This document shows positions 33,130 through 39,477 of a stretch of DNA of 45,089 nucleotides, in pieces; positions within the stretch are counted from its first letter, which is position 1; every line of letters starts with the position of its first letter. Origin of the DNA: a virus; IMG/VR virus record IMGVR_UViG_3300042305_000698, positions 1-45,089 of that record; one strand, 5' to 3'. The notes beneath the pieces were generated by a model. That model did not search any database, was not told where the DNA came from, and saw only the letters and a program-made list of their open reading frames with translations. Made by a program: the position numbers and the translations under genes.

Positions 33130-34709
33130 CAGCAGCTCGGGGGTGGGTTGGGGACGAAGGTGCCTGCGGTGCCGGCGACCCAGCAGGCGTCATCAGTGAA
33201 TGTGGCGGTGCCAGTGACATCGCCGCCCTGCATCTGCGTGGTGCCAGAGAATGTGGCGTTGCCGCCGACAGTGCCGCCGGTCATTACGGCGTTGCCACCG
33301 AATAGCGCGTCCTGAGAAACTGCACCAGCGTTGCTGGATGTGTCAAAGAACTGTCCGTTACCACCAACCGTGCCGTCGGCCACGTTCGCCGCCAAGTCGT
33401 TAAACTCGGCATTTCCCGCAACTACGCCGCCTGCGGCGTTGCTGGCTTCGTTATTGAATTCGGCGTCACCATTTACCTGCCCACCGTTATACGACGAGCC
33501 ATTGAATACGCTGCCAGACCCAACCTCCCCCGCGGGCCCGGAGCCGTTATGGGCCGTGTCGTAGAACGTCGCAACGCCGGTGACTGTAGTCTCGTTGTGC
33601 GAATTGTCATAAAACTCCGCGTCCCCAGTCACGGTGCCAGCGTTGACGGAAGTGCCAGAGAACTTTGCGTTATCAAACACCGTGCCGCTTTGGACAGACG
33701 ACGAATCTTCAAATTCCGCCAACGTGGCTATGACTTCACCGCTGAGTATTCCGCTGCCTGTAAATTTACAAATGCCGGTCACAGTGACGCTGCCTATCAC
33801 ACCGTCGCACTCGCCGTCCTGCCCGACCAATCCCTCGCAGTAAAGATTTTCCACGCTGGCCGCGACGTGGAAACCTGCGCCGGCCTGAATAGTCAGATCC
33901 CCCACTTCGATAGAAACGGCCGTCGAAGTCACCGAACCTTCGATGATTACATTCCCGGTCGGGAGTGAGCCGGCTGGAGTTTCGCCATCCGCATCCTCCC
34001 AGTTTGCGAGGTTGCTCCACTCGCCATCCACAAGCCCGGTGAAGGTAACAGCCACTCCGGGCTGGGGATCTCGGAAAGCCTGTCCAGTCCCCGAGCCGGC
34101 AGTCAGTTCCGGGCAGGGGATGCACGGGTCGATGACTGAATTATCCGAATTGTAGCGCGCACAGTCACACGCTGGCGGAGGTGGCCATGGCCCAGTCAGC
34201 GGCTGCTCCGGGTAGCGGTCAGCCAGCTCCCCGCACAGGGTGACAGTCGCGCTCCACTGCTCTATCTCCTGCCAGTCCTCACCGCAGTCGTTGACCTGGA
34301 GCGACAGACTGAGGGAGGTGGCATAGTAGAACTCTGGAGTCCACGGATTGGGCAGATCCTCCAGGACAAGGTTTACGATGGGCCCCTGGGCGTAGACCGT
34401 CGATTCGCCGTCAACTATCCGCCACTCGGTCGGCTCTAGGCACCCATACAGGGAAGTGCAGGGGTCGGGATCGCAGGGGGCAGTGAGCCAGATGCCGCCG
34501 GCCAGCTCACAGTCCTCTTGGCTGGCCTGGCCGGGGTCAGGCACGCCGTTGATGCAGCAGCACCCGGAACACGGCTCGGGCTCACACACGCCCGAGCAGC
34601 AGTACTCGCCGGGCTGGCAGCAGGTCCCACTGGCCCCGCCGCAGCAGCACTTGCCCTCCTGGCCCTCCTCGCAATCCACACCGCCACAGCAGCACCGGCA
34701 GCAAGCCAC
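33129..34709 (-). CDS. Cysteine-rich N terminus fused to a beta-solenoid: possible tailspike or surface protein
   Basis: A 526-residue protein that begins at GTG 34709 behind GGAGCG. Residues 1-52 hold 18 cysteines (ACCRCCCGG, GKCCCGG, GTCCQPGEYCCSGVC, CSGCCC). Residues 85-230 are strand-rich and more conventional, and from about 240 to 510 short repeats such as GDAEFYDNSHNE, GVATFYDTAHNG, GNAEFNDLAANV, GNGQFFDTSSNA stack into a right-handed solenoid-like array (about 16-18 residues per turn). No signal peptide was seen. Likely a virion surface or host-contact protein; the cysteine head may form disulfides or bind metal. It lies first in the late block. Confidence 0.6.
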   Translation of the reverse strand: MACCRCCCGGVDCEEGQEGKCCCGGASGTCCQPGEYCCSGVCEPEPCSGCCCINGVPDPGQASQEDCELAGGIWLTAPCDPDPCTSLYGCLEPTEWRIVDGESTVYAQGPIVNLVLEDLPNPWTPEFYYATSLSLSLQVNDCGEDWQEIEQWSATVTLCGELADRYPEQPLTGPWPPPPACDCARYNSDNSVIDPCIPCPELTAGSGTGQAFRDPQPGVAVTFTGLVDGEWSNLANWEDADGETPAGSLPTGNVIIEGSVTSTAVSIEVGDLTIQAGAGFHVAASVENLYCEGLVGQDGECDGVIGSVTVTGICKFTGSGILSGEVIATLAEFEDSSSVQSGTVFDNAKFSGTSVNAGTVTGDAEFYDNSHNETTVTGVATFYDTAHNGSGPAGEVGSGSVFNGSSYNGGQVNGDAEFNNEASNAAGGVVAGNAEFNDLAANVADGTVGGNGQFFDTSSNAGAVSQDALFGGNAVMTGGTVGGNATFSGTTQMQGGDVTGTATFTDDACWVAGTAGTFVPNPPPSC

Positions 34710-34803
34710 AGAATCGCTCCAGAAGGCCGTTCTGTAGACAAGTGTCCACGGCGACAGGCGGAGCGAGCGGGCGGGAGAGCGTCACCTGGGGGCTAGAGGG
34801 GTG

Positions 34804-34822
34804 AAAAAATCCAGGGGTGGAT
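34804..34822 (-). terminator. Weak intrinsic terminator candidate downstream of the 35012 gene
   Basis: On the minus strand ATCCA and TGGAT form a five-base stem around a four-C loop (34809-34822), followed at once by six T residues (34804-34809). The stem is short, but the U-tract is good and it sits between the stop of the 35012-35902 gene and the start of the late block, where a boundary is expected. Confidence 0.4.
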
Positions 34823-34841
34823 ATGACAAGATACCGTTAAG

Positions 34842-34891
34842 CGGCCCGGGGGGCCGGGGGGGCGTCGGTCAAGCCGACTACCCTCCCGGCC
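34842..34891. repeat. GC-rich nested hairpins in the gap between late block and 35012 gene
   Basis: A 272-base stretch (34740-35011) holds no convincing gene. It contains CGGCCC/GGGCCG arms (34842-34856), and a longer imperfect hairpin with GTCGG/CCGAC around TCAAG (34864-34878) flanked by G-rich and C-rich arms (34852-34863 and 34879-34891). No U-run follows on either side. It may slow or stop transcription in either direction or act as a DNA or RNA structure; nothing else is seen here. Confidence 0.45.
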
Positions 34892-35011
34892 CCGTCCTAA
34901 CTCTATACGCTGCAACGGTTTAGGCTTTGCCGGAGCGAACACTATGGCTTAGCCCCCTCCCCGGGCTGGGCGGCTGGCGGTCGCTGCCCGGCCCGGGGGT
35001 TTCCCGATGCA

Positions 35012-35902
35012 TCAGCCCCCCACCTCCGCCATCCCCATCGGCCGATACCATTCGCTCGGCCCCGTGGCAACCCACTCCCCGGCGGGAATGGCCGTCGTCC
35101 GGTTGCAAACCGGCCCCCCATCCGGCGACCACGCCGACAACGTCGGCAACGGCTGCCTGACGAACCTGGCGAGCGGGGCCGGTCGCCCGCGGTTCACGGT
35201 CGCGGGCGGGAGTGTCGAAGCCCGTCCGCGGCCGCGGGCCATCCGCCAGCCGGTCACCGTCTCCGTCGTCTGCCAACGTCGCCCGTCCGCGTCGGTTTCG
35301 ATCCGGTCGCGGGTGACCGTCTCCACCCGTTCCATCTTCCCGTCCGTCGTCCCGCGGCCGGACGGGCCGCCGGGGATCGTCACCGTCTCCCCGGGGATAT
35401 CGTCACAACCGTAGCCCACAAGCGCGGCGAGATCCTCTGCACTACCCCGGGCCGCGTGGTAGATCGCTGCGGGAGAATGCCCCGCCCGGGAACCCGCTGC
35501 CCGATTGAACAGAGCCGCGTTACCCCTCGCCCTCCTCCCGCGATCATACTCCCGCCCGGCCGATCCCTCCCGCCACTGCGCCCGACGCATATAGGCGGCG
35601 GCTGATAGGTAGGCGGCGACCCGACAAGCGGCCGTCAGTCCCGACCGGGAGTAGTCCCGATCCAGAAACACCCTTAGCCCCCGCTGGGCGGCTTCGTCCA
35701 GAGCGGCGGCACGTTCTTCTTTCGACAACCCCGCCCCGACGCCGTCCCGGCTCGCCCGGCGTCGGAAGAATGCCAACGCTAGGGGTAGTTCCTGAGGATC
35801 GAAAAACGCCGGGAGGGGGTCGAACACCGTCCCTGGCTCCGGGTCCGCGACCCGGCCGACACCCGGGATCGTCCGGCCGATCATGCTTTGATGCTTGCTC
35901 AT
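35012..35902 (-). CDS. Arg/Gly/Ala-rich protein of unknown function with distinct composition
   Basis: A 296-residue protein. The ATG at 35902 has GGAGG about ten bases upstream and lies after a TATAAC-containing motif, so an in-frame extension to 36238 is unlikely. No domain is recognised: helical regions (ELPLALAFFRRRASRDG, KEERAAALDEAAQRGLRVFL, GLTAACRVAAYLSAAAYMRR), then a Gly-rich linker and a beta-like C terminus (TRDRIETDADGRRWQTTETV). Many Arg codons are CGG/CGC and the region is visibly richer in G and C than its neighbours, suggesting separate acquisition. Position at the switch region makes a regulatory or moron function possible. Confidence 0.55.
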   Translation of the reverse strand: MSKHQSMIGRTIPGVGRVADPEPGTVFDPLPAFFDPQELPLALAFFRRRASRDGVGAGLSKEERAAALDEAAQRGLRVFLDRDYSRSGLTAACRVAAYLSAAAYMRRAQWREGSAGREYDRGRRARGNAALFNRAAGSRAGHSPAAIYHAARGSAEDLAALVGYGCDDIPGETVTIPGGPSGRGTTDGKMERVETVTRDRIETDADGRRWQTTETVTGWRMARGRGRASTLPPATVNRGRPAPLARFVRQPLPTLSAWSPDGGPVCNRTTAIPAGEWVATGPSEWYRPMGMAEVGG

Positions 35903-35924
35903 CGTCCCATCCTCCGTTGTCCCC

Positions 35925-35946
35925 GTTATATGGCGGGGCTGTACCA
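35925..35946 (-). promoter_or_regulatory. Switch-region motif, copy a (minus orientation)
   Basis: Read on the minus strand: TGGTACAGCCCCGCC followed by ATATAAC. This copy lies 23 bases before the ATG of the 35902 gene and its TATAAC end points to that gene. Two near-identical copies on the plus strand face the other way. TATAAC looks like a -10 element but no TTGACA-like box lies 16-18 bases further, so the type of promoter or operator is open. Confidence 0.6.
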
Positions 35947-35981
35947 TGCCGGCCCGGGAGACATTCCCGAACGGCTCACCT

Positions 35982-36009
35982 ACTATAACATAATTATCGG
36001 CCATTACAA
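35982..36009 (-). promoter_or_regulatory. Possible sigma70 promoter toward the 35902 gene
   Basis: On the minus strand TTGTAA (36004-36009) and TATAGT (35982-35987) are 16 bases apart in an AT-rich stretch (about 35978-36012) that stands out from GC-rich surroundings. A transcript from here would begin near 35975, pass through motif copy a and reach the 35902 start. The match is moderate, with a four of six -35 box. Confidence 0.4.
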
Positions 36010-36051
36010 CCACCGAACTACAGGCCTTTTCAAAGATTGCTCGGCCCGGCG

Positions 36052-36073
36052 TGGTACGCTCCCGCCATATAAC
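36052..36073 (+). promoter_or_regulatory. Switch-region motif, copy b (plus orientation)
   Basis: TGGTACGCTCCCGCC followed by ATATAAC. It is preceded by GGCCCGGC, as in copy a. Copy a and copy b are arranged as an inverted pair 106 bases apart, each pointing away from the AT-rich centre. A run CGGCGGGGG lies 13 bases after it, also present after copy c. Confidence 0.6.
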
Positions 36074-36101
36074 ATGCCGCCGATCACGGCGGGGGCGTTC
36101 G

Positions 36102-36127
36102 ACCCGCGGGGAATTCGTCCCGCGGGT
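36102..36127. repeat. Perfect inverted repeat between motif copies b and c
   Basis: ACCCGCGGG (36102-36110) and CCCGCGGGT (36119-36127) are perfect nine-base arms around GAATTCGT. It lies between two promoter-like motifs and directly before copy c, so an operator for a dimeric regulator or a transcription-slowing hairpin is possible. No U-run follows. Confidence 0.5.
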
Positions 36128-36128
36128 A

Positions 36129-36151
36129 TGGTACGCTCCCGCCATGATAAC
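36129..36151 (+). promoter_or_regulatory. Switch-region motif, copy c (plus orientation)
   Basis: TGGTACGCTCCCGCC followed by ATGATAAC, identical to copy b except for one inserted G and therefore GATAAC instead of TATAAC. It lies 62 bases before the first early gene (36213), whose ribosome binding site AAAGGAGG follows. With copy b it forms a tandem pair that could start early transcription. Confidence 0.6.
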
Positions 36152-36212
36152 GCGGCATCGCGGCGGGGGTAACGTGTTACTTCTGCGTATGCGGGCAGTC
36201 AAAGGAGGTTCC

Positions 36213-36326
36213 ATGATCGACATCGAAAAGTTCGACATGTATCTGCAATACAGGTATGTGTGGAAGACATATCACACCGATCCGTGGGATGTGCTGTGGG
36301 CGGCACTCCACTTCGCGACCGTCTAG
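36213..36326 (+). CDS. 37-residue early protein; first gene of the plus-strand cluster
   Basis: A 37-residue protein with many aromatic residues, MIDIEKFDMYLQYRYVWK then WDVLWAALHFATV. The ATG follows AAAGGAGGTTCC, a perfect ribosome binding site. It is too short to assign, and the C-terminal 12 residues are hydrophobic but not a clear membrane segment. Its TAG overlaps the first base of the hammerhead ribozyme, so translation to the end would displace the first ribozyme stem. Confidence 0.6.
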   Translation: MIDIEKFDMYLQYRYVWKTYHTDPWDVLWAALHFATV

Positions 36327-36377
36327 GCCGAAACCCGGGCAACCGGGTCTACCCGTGATGCGGGTACTGATGAGGCC
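36326..36377 (+). ncRNA. Type II hammerhead ribozyme (self-cleaving)
   Basis: All elements are present and consecutive. Stem II strand GGCC (36326-36329); GAAA core (36330-36333); stem III CCCGG/CCGGG with GCAA loop (36334-36347); U16.1 and C17 (36348-36349), making the GUC triplet with G36347; stem I UACCCG/CGGGUA with UGAUG loop (36350-36366); the invariant CUGAUGA (36367-36373); stem II strand GGCC (36374-36377), which pairs with the first. The open stem is II, the arrangement called type II, which is common in bacteria and phages. Cleavage is expected between 36349 and 36350. Stem II has only four pairs and no clear extra loop-loop contact was identified, so rate cannot be judged. Confidence 0.9.
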
Positions 36378-36393
36378 AACCTATGGAGGTTCC

Positions 36394-36735
36394 ATGTCGA
36401 AAGTGGATCACTCCCTAGTGGTGATGGCAGCTCTTGCGGAGCCGCTGGCCAGGCTGCGGGCAGCCGGGAATCTTCCCGTGCCGTCCGATGAGTTGGCTGT
36501 GCGGGCCGTCCGTGGCTGTATCAACACCAAGACGGGAGCATGGCGGGCGACCAAGCCTGCCGACGATGAGGCCGGGCTGCTCTGGCAGTTGGTCAAGTTT
36601 CACCGCTCGGGCGGCAGTCTTTACGGCTGGCCGTTCTTTGCAGACGAGCGGCTGCGGGATGAGTTAGACACGCTGGCAATCGTATTGCTGGGCGGGTCGC
36701 GTGCGGCCAGCGAATGGCAGCGCGTGTTGGGTTGA
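36394..36735 (+). CDS. Early phage protein, 113 residues, unknown
   Basis: Start ATG at 36394 follows GGAGG (36385-36389). The protein is helical with SLVVMAALAEPLARLRAAGN, an AVRAVRGCINTKTGAWRATKP segment and a C-terminal helix ERLRDELDTLAIVLLGG. No family is recognised. Because its 5' untranslated region would begin at the hammerhead cleavage site (36350), its mRNA would carry a 44-base leader with stem I of the ribozyme. Confidence 0.6.
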   Translation: MSKVDHSLVVMAALAEPLARLRAAGNLPVPSDELAVRAVRGCINTKTGAWRATKPADDEAGLLWQLVKFHRSGGSLYGWPFFADERLRDELDTLAIVLLGGSRAASEWQRVLG

Positions 36736-36990
36736 CGGGATTCGATCCCGGGCAGGTGGCTGCGGCAATCGGGCGAACGCCCAAGTAAGTCCGAATGCTG
36801 CCTGCCCGGGTTCGGTTGCCGTTTCTGCGGTGTCCGAATAGCCCCCTCTGGGCTGCCATATCAACGCCACCGAATATCGCAAGATAGGGTCGGTGGGGCC
36901 AACTGCCTAGCAGCGGCGGAAGGCATACGCCCCAAATATGCCAGAGGGTGCTATTCGGCTGCCGTTCGGTAGCCATTCATGGAGGTGCGT
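36736..36990 (+). other. Gene-free stretch with nested inverted repeats: structured RNA or origin candidate
   Basis: No gene with acceptable start is seen. Elements: CGGGAT/ATCCCG around TCG (36736-36750 region); CCCGGGCAGG (36747-36756) and CCTGCCCGGG (36801-36810), perfect ten-base arms enclosing GGGC/GCCC with GAAC loop (36771-36782); an 18-base inverted pair with one mismatch, CCGAATAGCCCCCTCTGG (36834-36851) and CCAGAGGGTGCTATTCGG (36941-36958); an inner pair CCACCGA/TCGGTGG (36867-36873, 36890-36896); and a direct repeat TTCGGyTGCCGTT (36811 and 36954). Density of repeats suggests folding RNA, operators or an origin. Confidence 0.5.
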
Positions 36991-37800
36991 ATGGTCGCAA
37001 GATCACGCACCGCCCGACCGCTCGGTGTCATTCTGCACCGGGGCAAGTCTGCTTTCGACGGCTCGCCGTATGTGGTGATCATGCCACTCGGCAAGTCTTC
37101 CAATAGCAAGACGGGCAAGATGCTCCAGACCTACATCATTAGGTCACATGTGCATCCGGTCCAGGCGGTGCGTTCAGGTGGGGATATCTCCATCTGCAAT
37201 GACTGTCCCATGCGTGGGTTGGTTGCCACGCGGAAGCGCAGGCGGAAGGGCAAGAACTTCCGGGCCTGCTATGTGAATGTCGGGCAGGGGCCTGCCATGG
37301 TGTACGGTGCGTTCAGGCGTGGCCGTTACGTGGACTATGTCCCTGCCCTGCATGATCAGTTCATCCGGGGCCGTAAGGTGCGTTTCGGGACGTACGGCGA
37401 GCCGGTGCTGATCCCCCTGGAGCTGGTGCGGCATCTGGCCAGCCTTTCATCGGGCTGGACCGGGTATACTCACCAGTGGTCAAGTGTTCAGTATGCCGAC
37501 TACCGGCAGTTCCTCATGGCCTCTGTGCATGGGGTATCTGGCCCGTGGTCATACGAACACGCCAAGTCTTTGGGCTGGCGTACGTTCCGCACCATGCGTG
37601 GTGGCGAGCCGCTGCCGACTGAGCGGCTCTGTCCGGCCAGCAAGGAAGCGGGGCATCGTCTGTCCTGCCTGACTTGCAACCTGTGCGACGGTGCCGGACG
37701 GCGGAAAGCCGGCCTGGAGTTGGTGGACATCTACATCCCGGGCCATGGGGGCAAGGCCATTATGTCGGCCGTTGCCAACCTGCCCATCCTTCAGGCGTGA
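36991..37800 (+). CDS. Conserved phage protein with zinc-type cysteines (DUF7227-like)
   Basis: A 269-residue protein; the ATG at 36991 follows GGAGGTGCGT, which makes the ATG at 36979 less likely. It has CNDCPMRGLVATRKRRRKGKN, YVNVGQGPAMVYGAFRRG, a VRFGTYGEPVLIPLELV segment, TGYTHQW, then GWRTFRTMRGGEPLPTERLCPASKE and CLTCNLCDG. This matches a phage family I know as the DUF7227 type (C-CP-R, GPaxV--a--G-Y, R-GsYGdPa-iP, tGYTHqW, CPaS-E, C-C--C), with about eight conserved cysteines. Function unknown, probably nucleic-acid binding. It is the largest gene of the early part. Confidence 0.65.
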   Translation: MVARSRTARPLGVILHRGKSAFDGSPYVVIMPLGKSSNSKTGKMLQTYIIRSHVHPVQAVRSGGDISICNDCPMRGLVATRKRRRKGKNFRACYVNVGQGPAMVYGAFRRGRYVDYVPALHDQFIRGRKVRFGTYGEPVLIPLELVRHLASLSSGWTGYTHQWSSVQYADYRQFLMASVHGVSGPWSYEHAKSLGWRTFRTMRGGEPLPTERLCPASKEAGHRLSCLTCNLCDGAGRRKAGLELVDIYIPGHGGKAIMSAVANLPILQA

Positions 37801-37808
37801 GGTGTGAC

Positions 37809-38039
37809 ATGAGCCTACGCAACATGGCGCAAGACCAGACGCTGGCCGTGCGTGTGATCAACGACACGCTGCATCGGTTGTGCGATGCCCTGCTGGCCGA
37901 TCCCGCAGGCATCGGGCCCGAAGCATACGAACACTTAATGGCCCTCTGCGATTTCGTTGGGGCCACTAAGCCGTCCGCAGGAGACTTGCGGATAGCCAAT
38001 GGCCGGATTTACGACGCACCGCAACCCCAGGAGGTGTGA
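37809..38039 (+). CDS. Small early protein, 76 residues, unknown
   Basis: ATG at 37809 follows GAGGTGTGAC. The protein is helical: NMAQDQTLAVRVINDTLHRL, CDALLADPAGIGPEAYEHLM, ALCDFVGATKPSAGDLRIAN. Its C terminus QPQEV is encoded by the ribosome binding site of the next gene (CAGGAGGTG). No function can be given. Confidence 0.55.
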   Translation: MSLRNMAQDQTLAVRVINDTLHRLCDALLADPAGIGPEAYEHLMALCDFVGATKPSAGDLRIANGRIYDAPQPQEV

Positions 38040-38040
38040 A

Positions 38041-38508
38041 ATGCAGCCAACTGCCGAAGAGGCTGTGGATATTTTCATAAGCGATTGCGGCATCAAATGC
38101 GATTCCACGTTCGTTCCTTGGGATGGAAGCGGTCAGCCGCAACTGAAGTGGAACATCGCGCTGATGATCCACGGGGACAAGGTGTGGTCAGGGCACTTCA
38201 CGGCGGGCATCGGGCATGCCCCGAGCTACCCAAAGGGAGCAGCCTTGGACGAGTGCCGCACTGGGCGTGACCAGCGAGGCAAGGCGATCCATCCGCGGCT
38301 GCGTGATGTGGTGTCGTCCCTAGCCATAGATGCCCGGGCCTTGGACTACCAGTCTTTTGAGGATTGGGCAGGTGACTTCGGGCTGGATACGGACAGCCGC
38401 AAGGCGGAGTCCATGTATCGGGAGTGCCTGCGGTGCGGCGTAGCACTGCGGGCTGGGCTTGGATCGCAGAAGTTCGACCGTCTGCTGGAACTGTGTTCTG
38501 AACTGTGA
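38041..38508 (+). CDS. Conserved phage protein, 155 residues, unknown
   Basis: The ATG at 38041 follows CAGGAGGTGTGAA. It shows DIFISDCGIKCDSTFVPWDG, KWNIALMIHGDKVWSGHFTAG, HPRLRDVVSSLAIDARAL and RECLRCGVALRAGLG. I recognise the pattern as similar to small proteins in phage early regions with a F-xx-F-xxG-xxH-P motif, but no function is established. Five cysteines could coordinate metal. A short spacer of one base follows the previous stop. Confidence 0.55.
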   Translation: MQPTAEEAVDIFISDCGIKCDSTFVPWDGSGQPQLKWNIALMIHGDKVWSGHFTAGIGHAPSYPKGAALDECRTGRDQRGKAIHPRLRDVVSSLAIDARALDYQSFEDWAGDFGLDTDSRKAESMYRECLRCGVALRAGLGSQKFDRLLELCSEL

Positions 38509-38516
38509 GGTGTGAC

Positions 38517-38789
38517 ATGCTGGCGATTGTGACCAAGTATCACGGCCCGACCAACACGCAGGGCTCCCGTGTGTCTGCGTCTGCCAACGGGCACCGGGCA
38601 GTGGTTTCGCATGAGTCTGCCCTGGATTCAGAGGCCAACCATCGCCGGGCAGTGCGTGCCCTATGCGACAAGCTGGGCTGGGACGAGGACAGGTTCTACG
38701 GCGGTGCCATGGACGATGGACGATGGGCCTGGGTGCCTGTCTTTACCTACGAATGGGAGCAGCGGCAGAAGGAGGAAGCCAATGCCTGA
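38517..38789 (+). CDS. Conserved small early protein, 90 residues
   Basis: ATG 38517 follows GAGGTGTGAC. It begins LAIVTKYHGPTNTQGSRVSA, a pattern (I-TKY-GPTNt-GSRv-A) common in phage early genes, followed by HRAVVSHESALDSEANHRRA and GWDEDRFYGGAMDDGRWAWV. Function unknown. The family pattern makes it one of the more securely real small genes here. It overlaps the next gene by eight bases. Confidence 0.6.
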   Translation: MLAIVTKYHGPTNTQGSRVSASANGHRAVVSHESALDSEANHRRAVRALCDKLGWDEDRFYGGAMDDGRWAWVPVFTYEWEQRQKEEANA

Positions 38790-39117
38790 AGTCAACGGCA
38801 CAACCTACCACCCCGACACAAAGCCAGAGATCATCGCCTTGCTGGAGAAGTGCAGGATGCATCGGATGCGGGTTCGCTTTCGATATGGCGACGATGACGG
38901 CCAGGATTGGGGCGATACGTGCAATCTGGAGGGGTACATCGGCCGTTCATGTGGCCAGTACAAGGTGCCGCTGGTCATCTACAACAGCCGCACCACTGGA
39001 GGTCCGTCGATTCTAGATGACCGCATCATACGTATCGAAACCACCAAGGGCAGGCGTGTCCTGTATCAGCACCCTGCCTACAAGCCACCGAAGGAGGCGA
39101 CCAATGCGTCTGGCTGA
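38782..39117 (+). CDS. Small beta-rich early protein, 111 residues
   Basis: Start ATG at 38782 follows GAAGGAGGAAGCC; it overlaps the end of the previous gene by eight bases. The first part is helical (PEIIALLEKCRMHRMRVRFR), the rest strand-rich (YKVPLVIYNSRTTGGPSILD, DRIIRIETTKGRRVLYQHPA). The middle resembles small beta-barrel phage proteins with unknown function. Confidence 0.5.
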   Translation: MPEVNGTTYHPDTKPEIIALLEKCRMHRMRVRFRYGDDDGQDWGDTCNLEGYIGRSCGQYKVPLVIYNSRTTGGPSILDDRIIRIETTKGRRVLYQHPAYKPPKEATNASG

Positions 39118-39292
39118 ACTGTATGCGTTCTTGGAGCGGTGTTCAGACGAGGAACTGGGATGCCACCCATGCAAGTACGGGCATCTCCGGTGTTCCGACC
39201 AGCCGTATGGCCGGTGTTCGGATGAGGCATGGCAGCAGCAGTGCAGCGATGAGTCCGACGAGGAGTACGACGAACGAATGGAGGGTGAGTGA
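39104..39292 (+). CDS. Small cysteine-containing early protein, 62 residues
   Basis: ATG 39104 follows GAAGGAGGCGACC, which also encodes the C terminus of the previous protein. It has LYAFLERCSDEELGCHPCKYG and a C-terminal acidic tail (CSDESDEEYDERMEGE). Four to six cysteines but no clean zinc pattern. Function unknown. Confidence 0.5.
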   Translation: MRLAELYAFLERCSDEELGCHPCKYGHLRCSDQPYGRCSDEAWQQQCSDESDEEYDERMEGE

Positions 39293-39477
39293 TGCCTGAG
39301 AAGGTCTGGGAGTTTACGTTCATGTGCGTTCAGGCTGCCGAGACATATGAAGAGGCTCTTGGTGCGGCCTGGGAATATCTGGCAGAGCAGGCCGACAAGG
39401 GTGACCTGGAGCCAACGGCCTCCCGGGAACTAGACGAGTCTGAGTACACGGAGGCCGACGATGTGTCCGATGTGTGA
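39292..39477 (+). CDS. Small acidic early protein, 61 residues
   Basis: ATG 39292 overlaps the previous stop region and is preceded by GAGGGTGAGTG, the usual initiation cassette. The protein starts PEKVWEFTFMCVQAAETYEE and is helical and acidic at the end (ELDESEYTEADDVSDV). Function unknown. A GTG one codon upstream is an alternative start. Confidence 0.5.
   Translation: MPEKVWEFTFMCVQAAETYEEALGAAWEYLAEQADKGDLEPTASRELDESEYTEADDVSDV

Noticed and set aside
36052-36073. Sigma54 promoter (GG-N10-GC) in the repeated motif
   Set aside because: The GG to GC spacing is one base short and the -12 element lacks TTGC.
35903-36238. N-terminal extension of the 35012 gene to 36238
   Set aside because: It would run through all three promoter-like motifs and the AT-rich centre and has no ribosome binding site; the internal ATG at 35902 has GGAGG.
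36732-36752. GATTCGATCCCG resembling a tRNA T-arm
   Set aside because: The pairing gives a six-base stem with three-base loop, not the five-plus-seven T-arm, and no other tRNA arms are present.
36593-36976. Minus-strand frame covering the gene-free interval
   Set aside because: Composition is that of a random GC-rich frame, it has no ribosome binding site, and the interval is dominated by inverted repeats.
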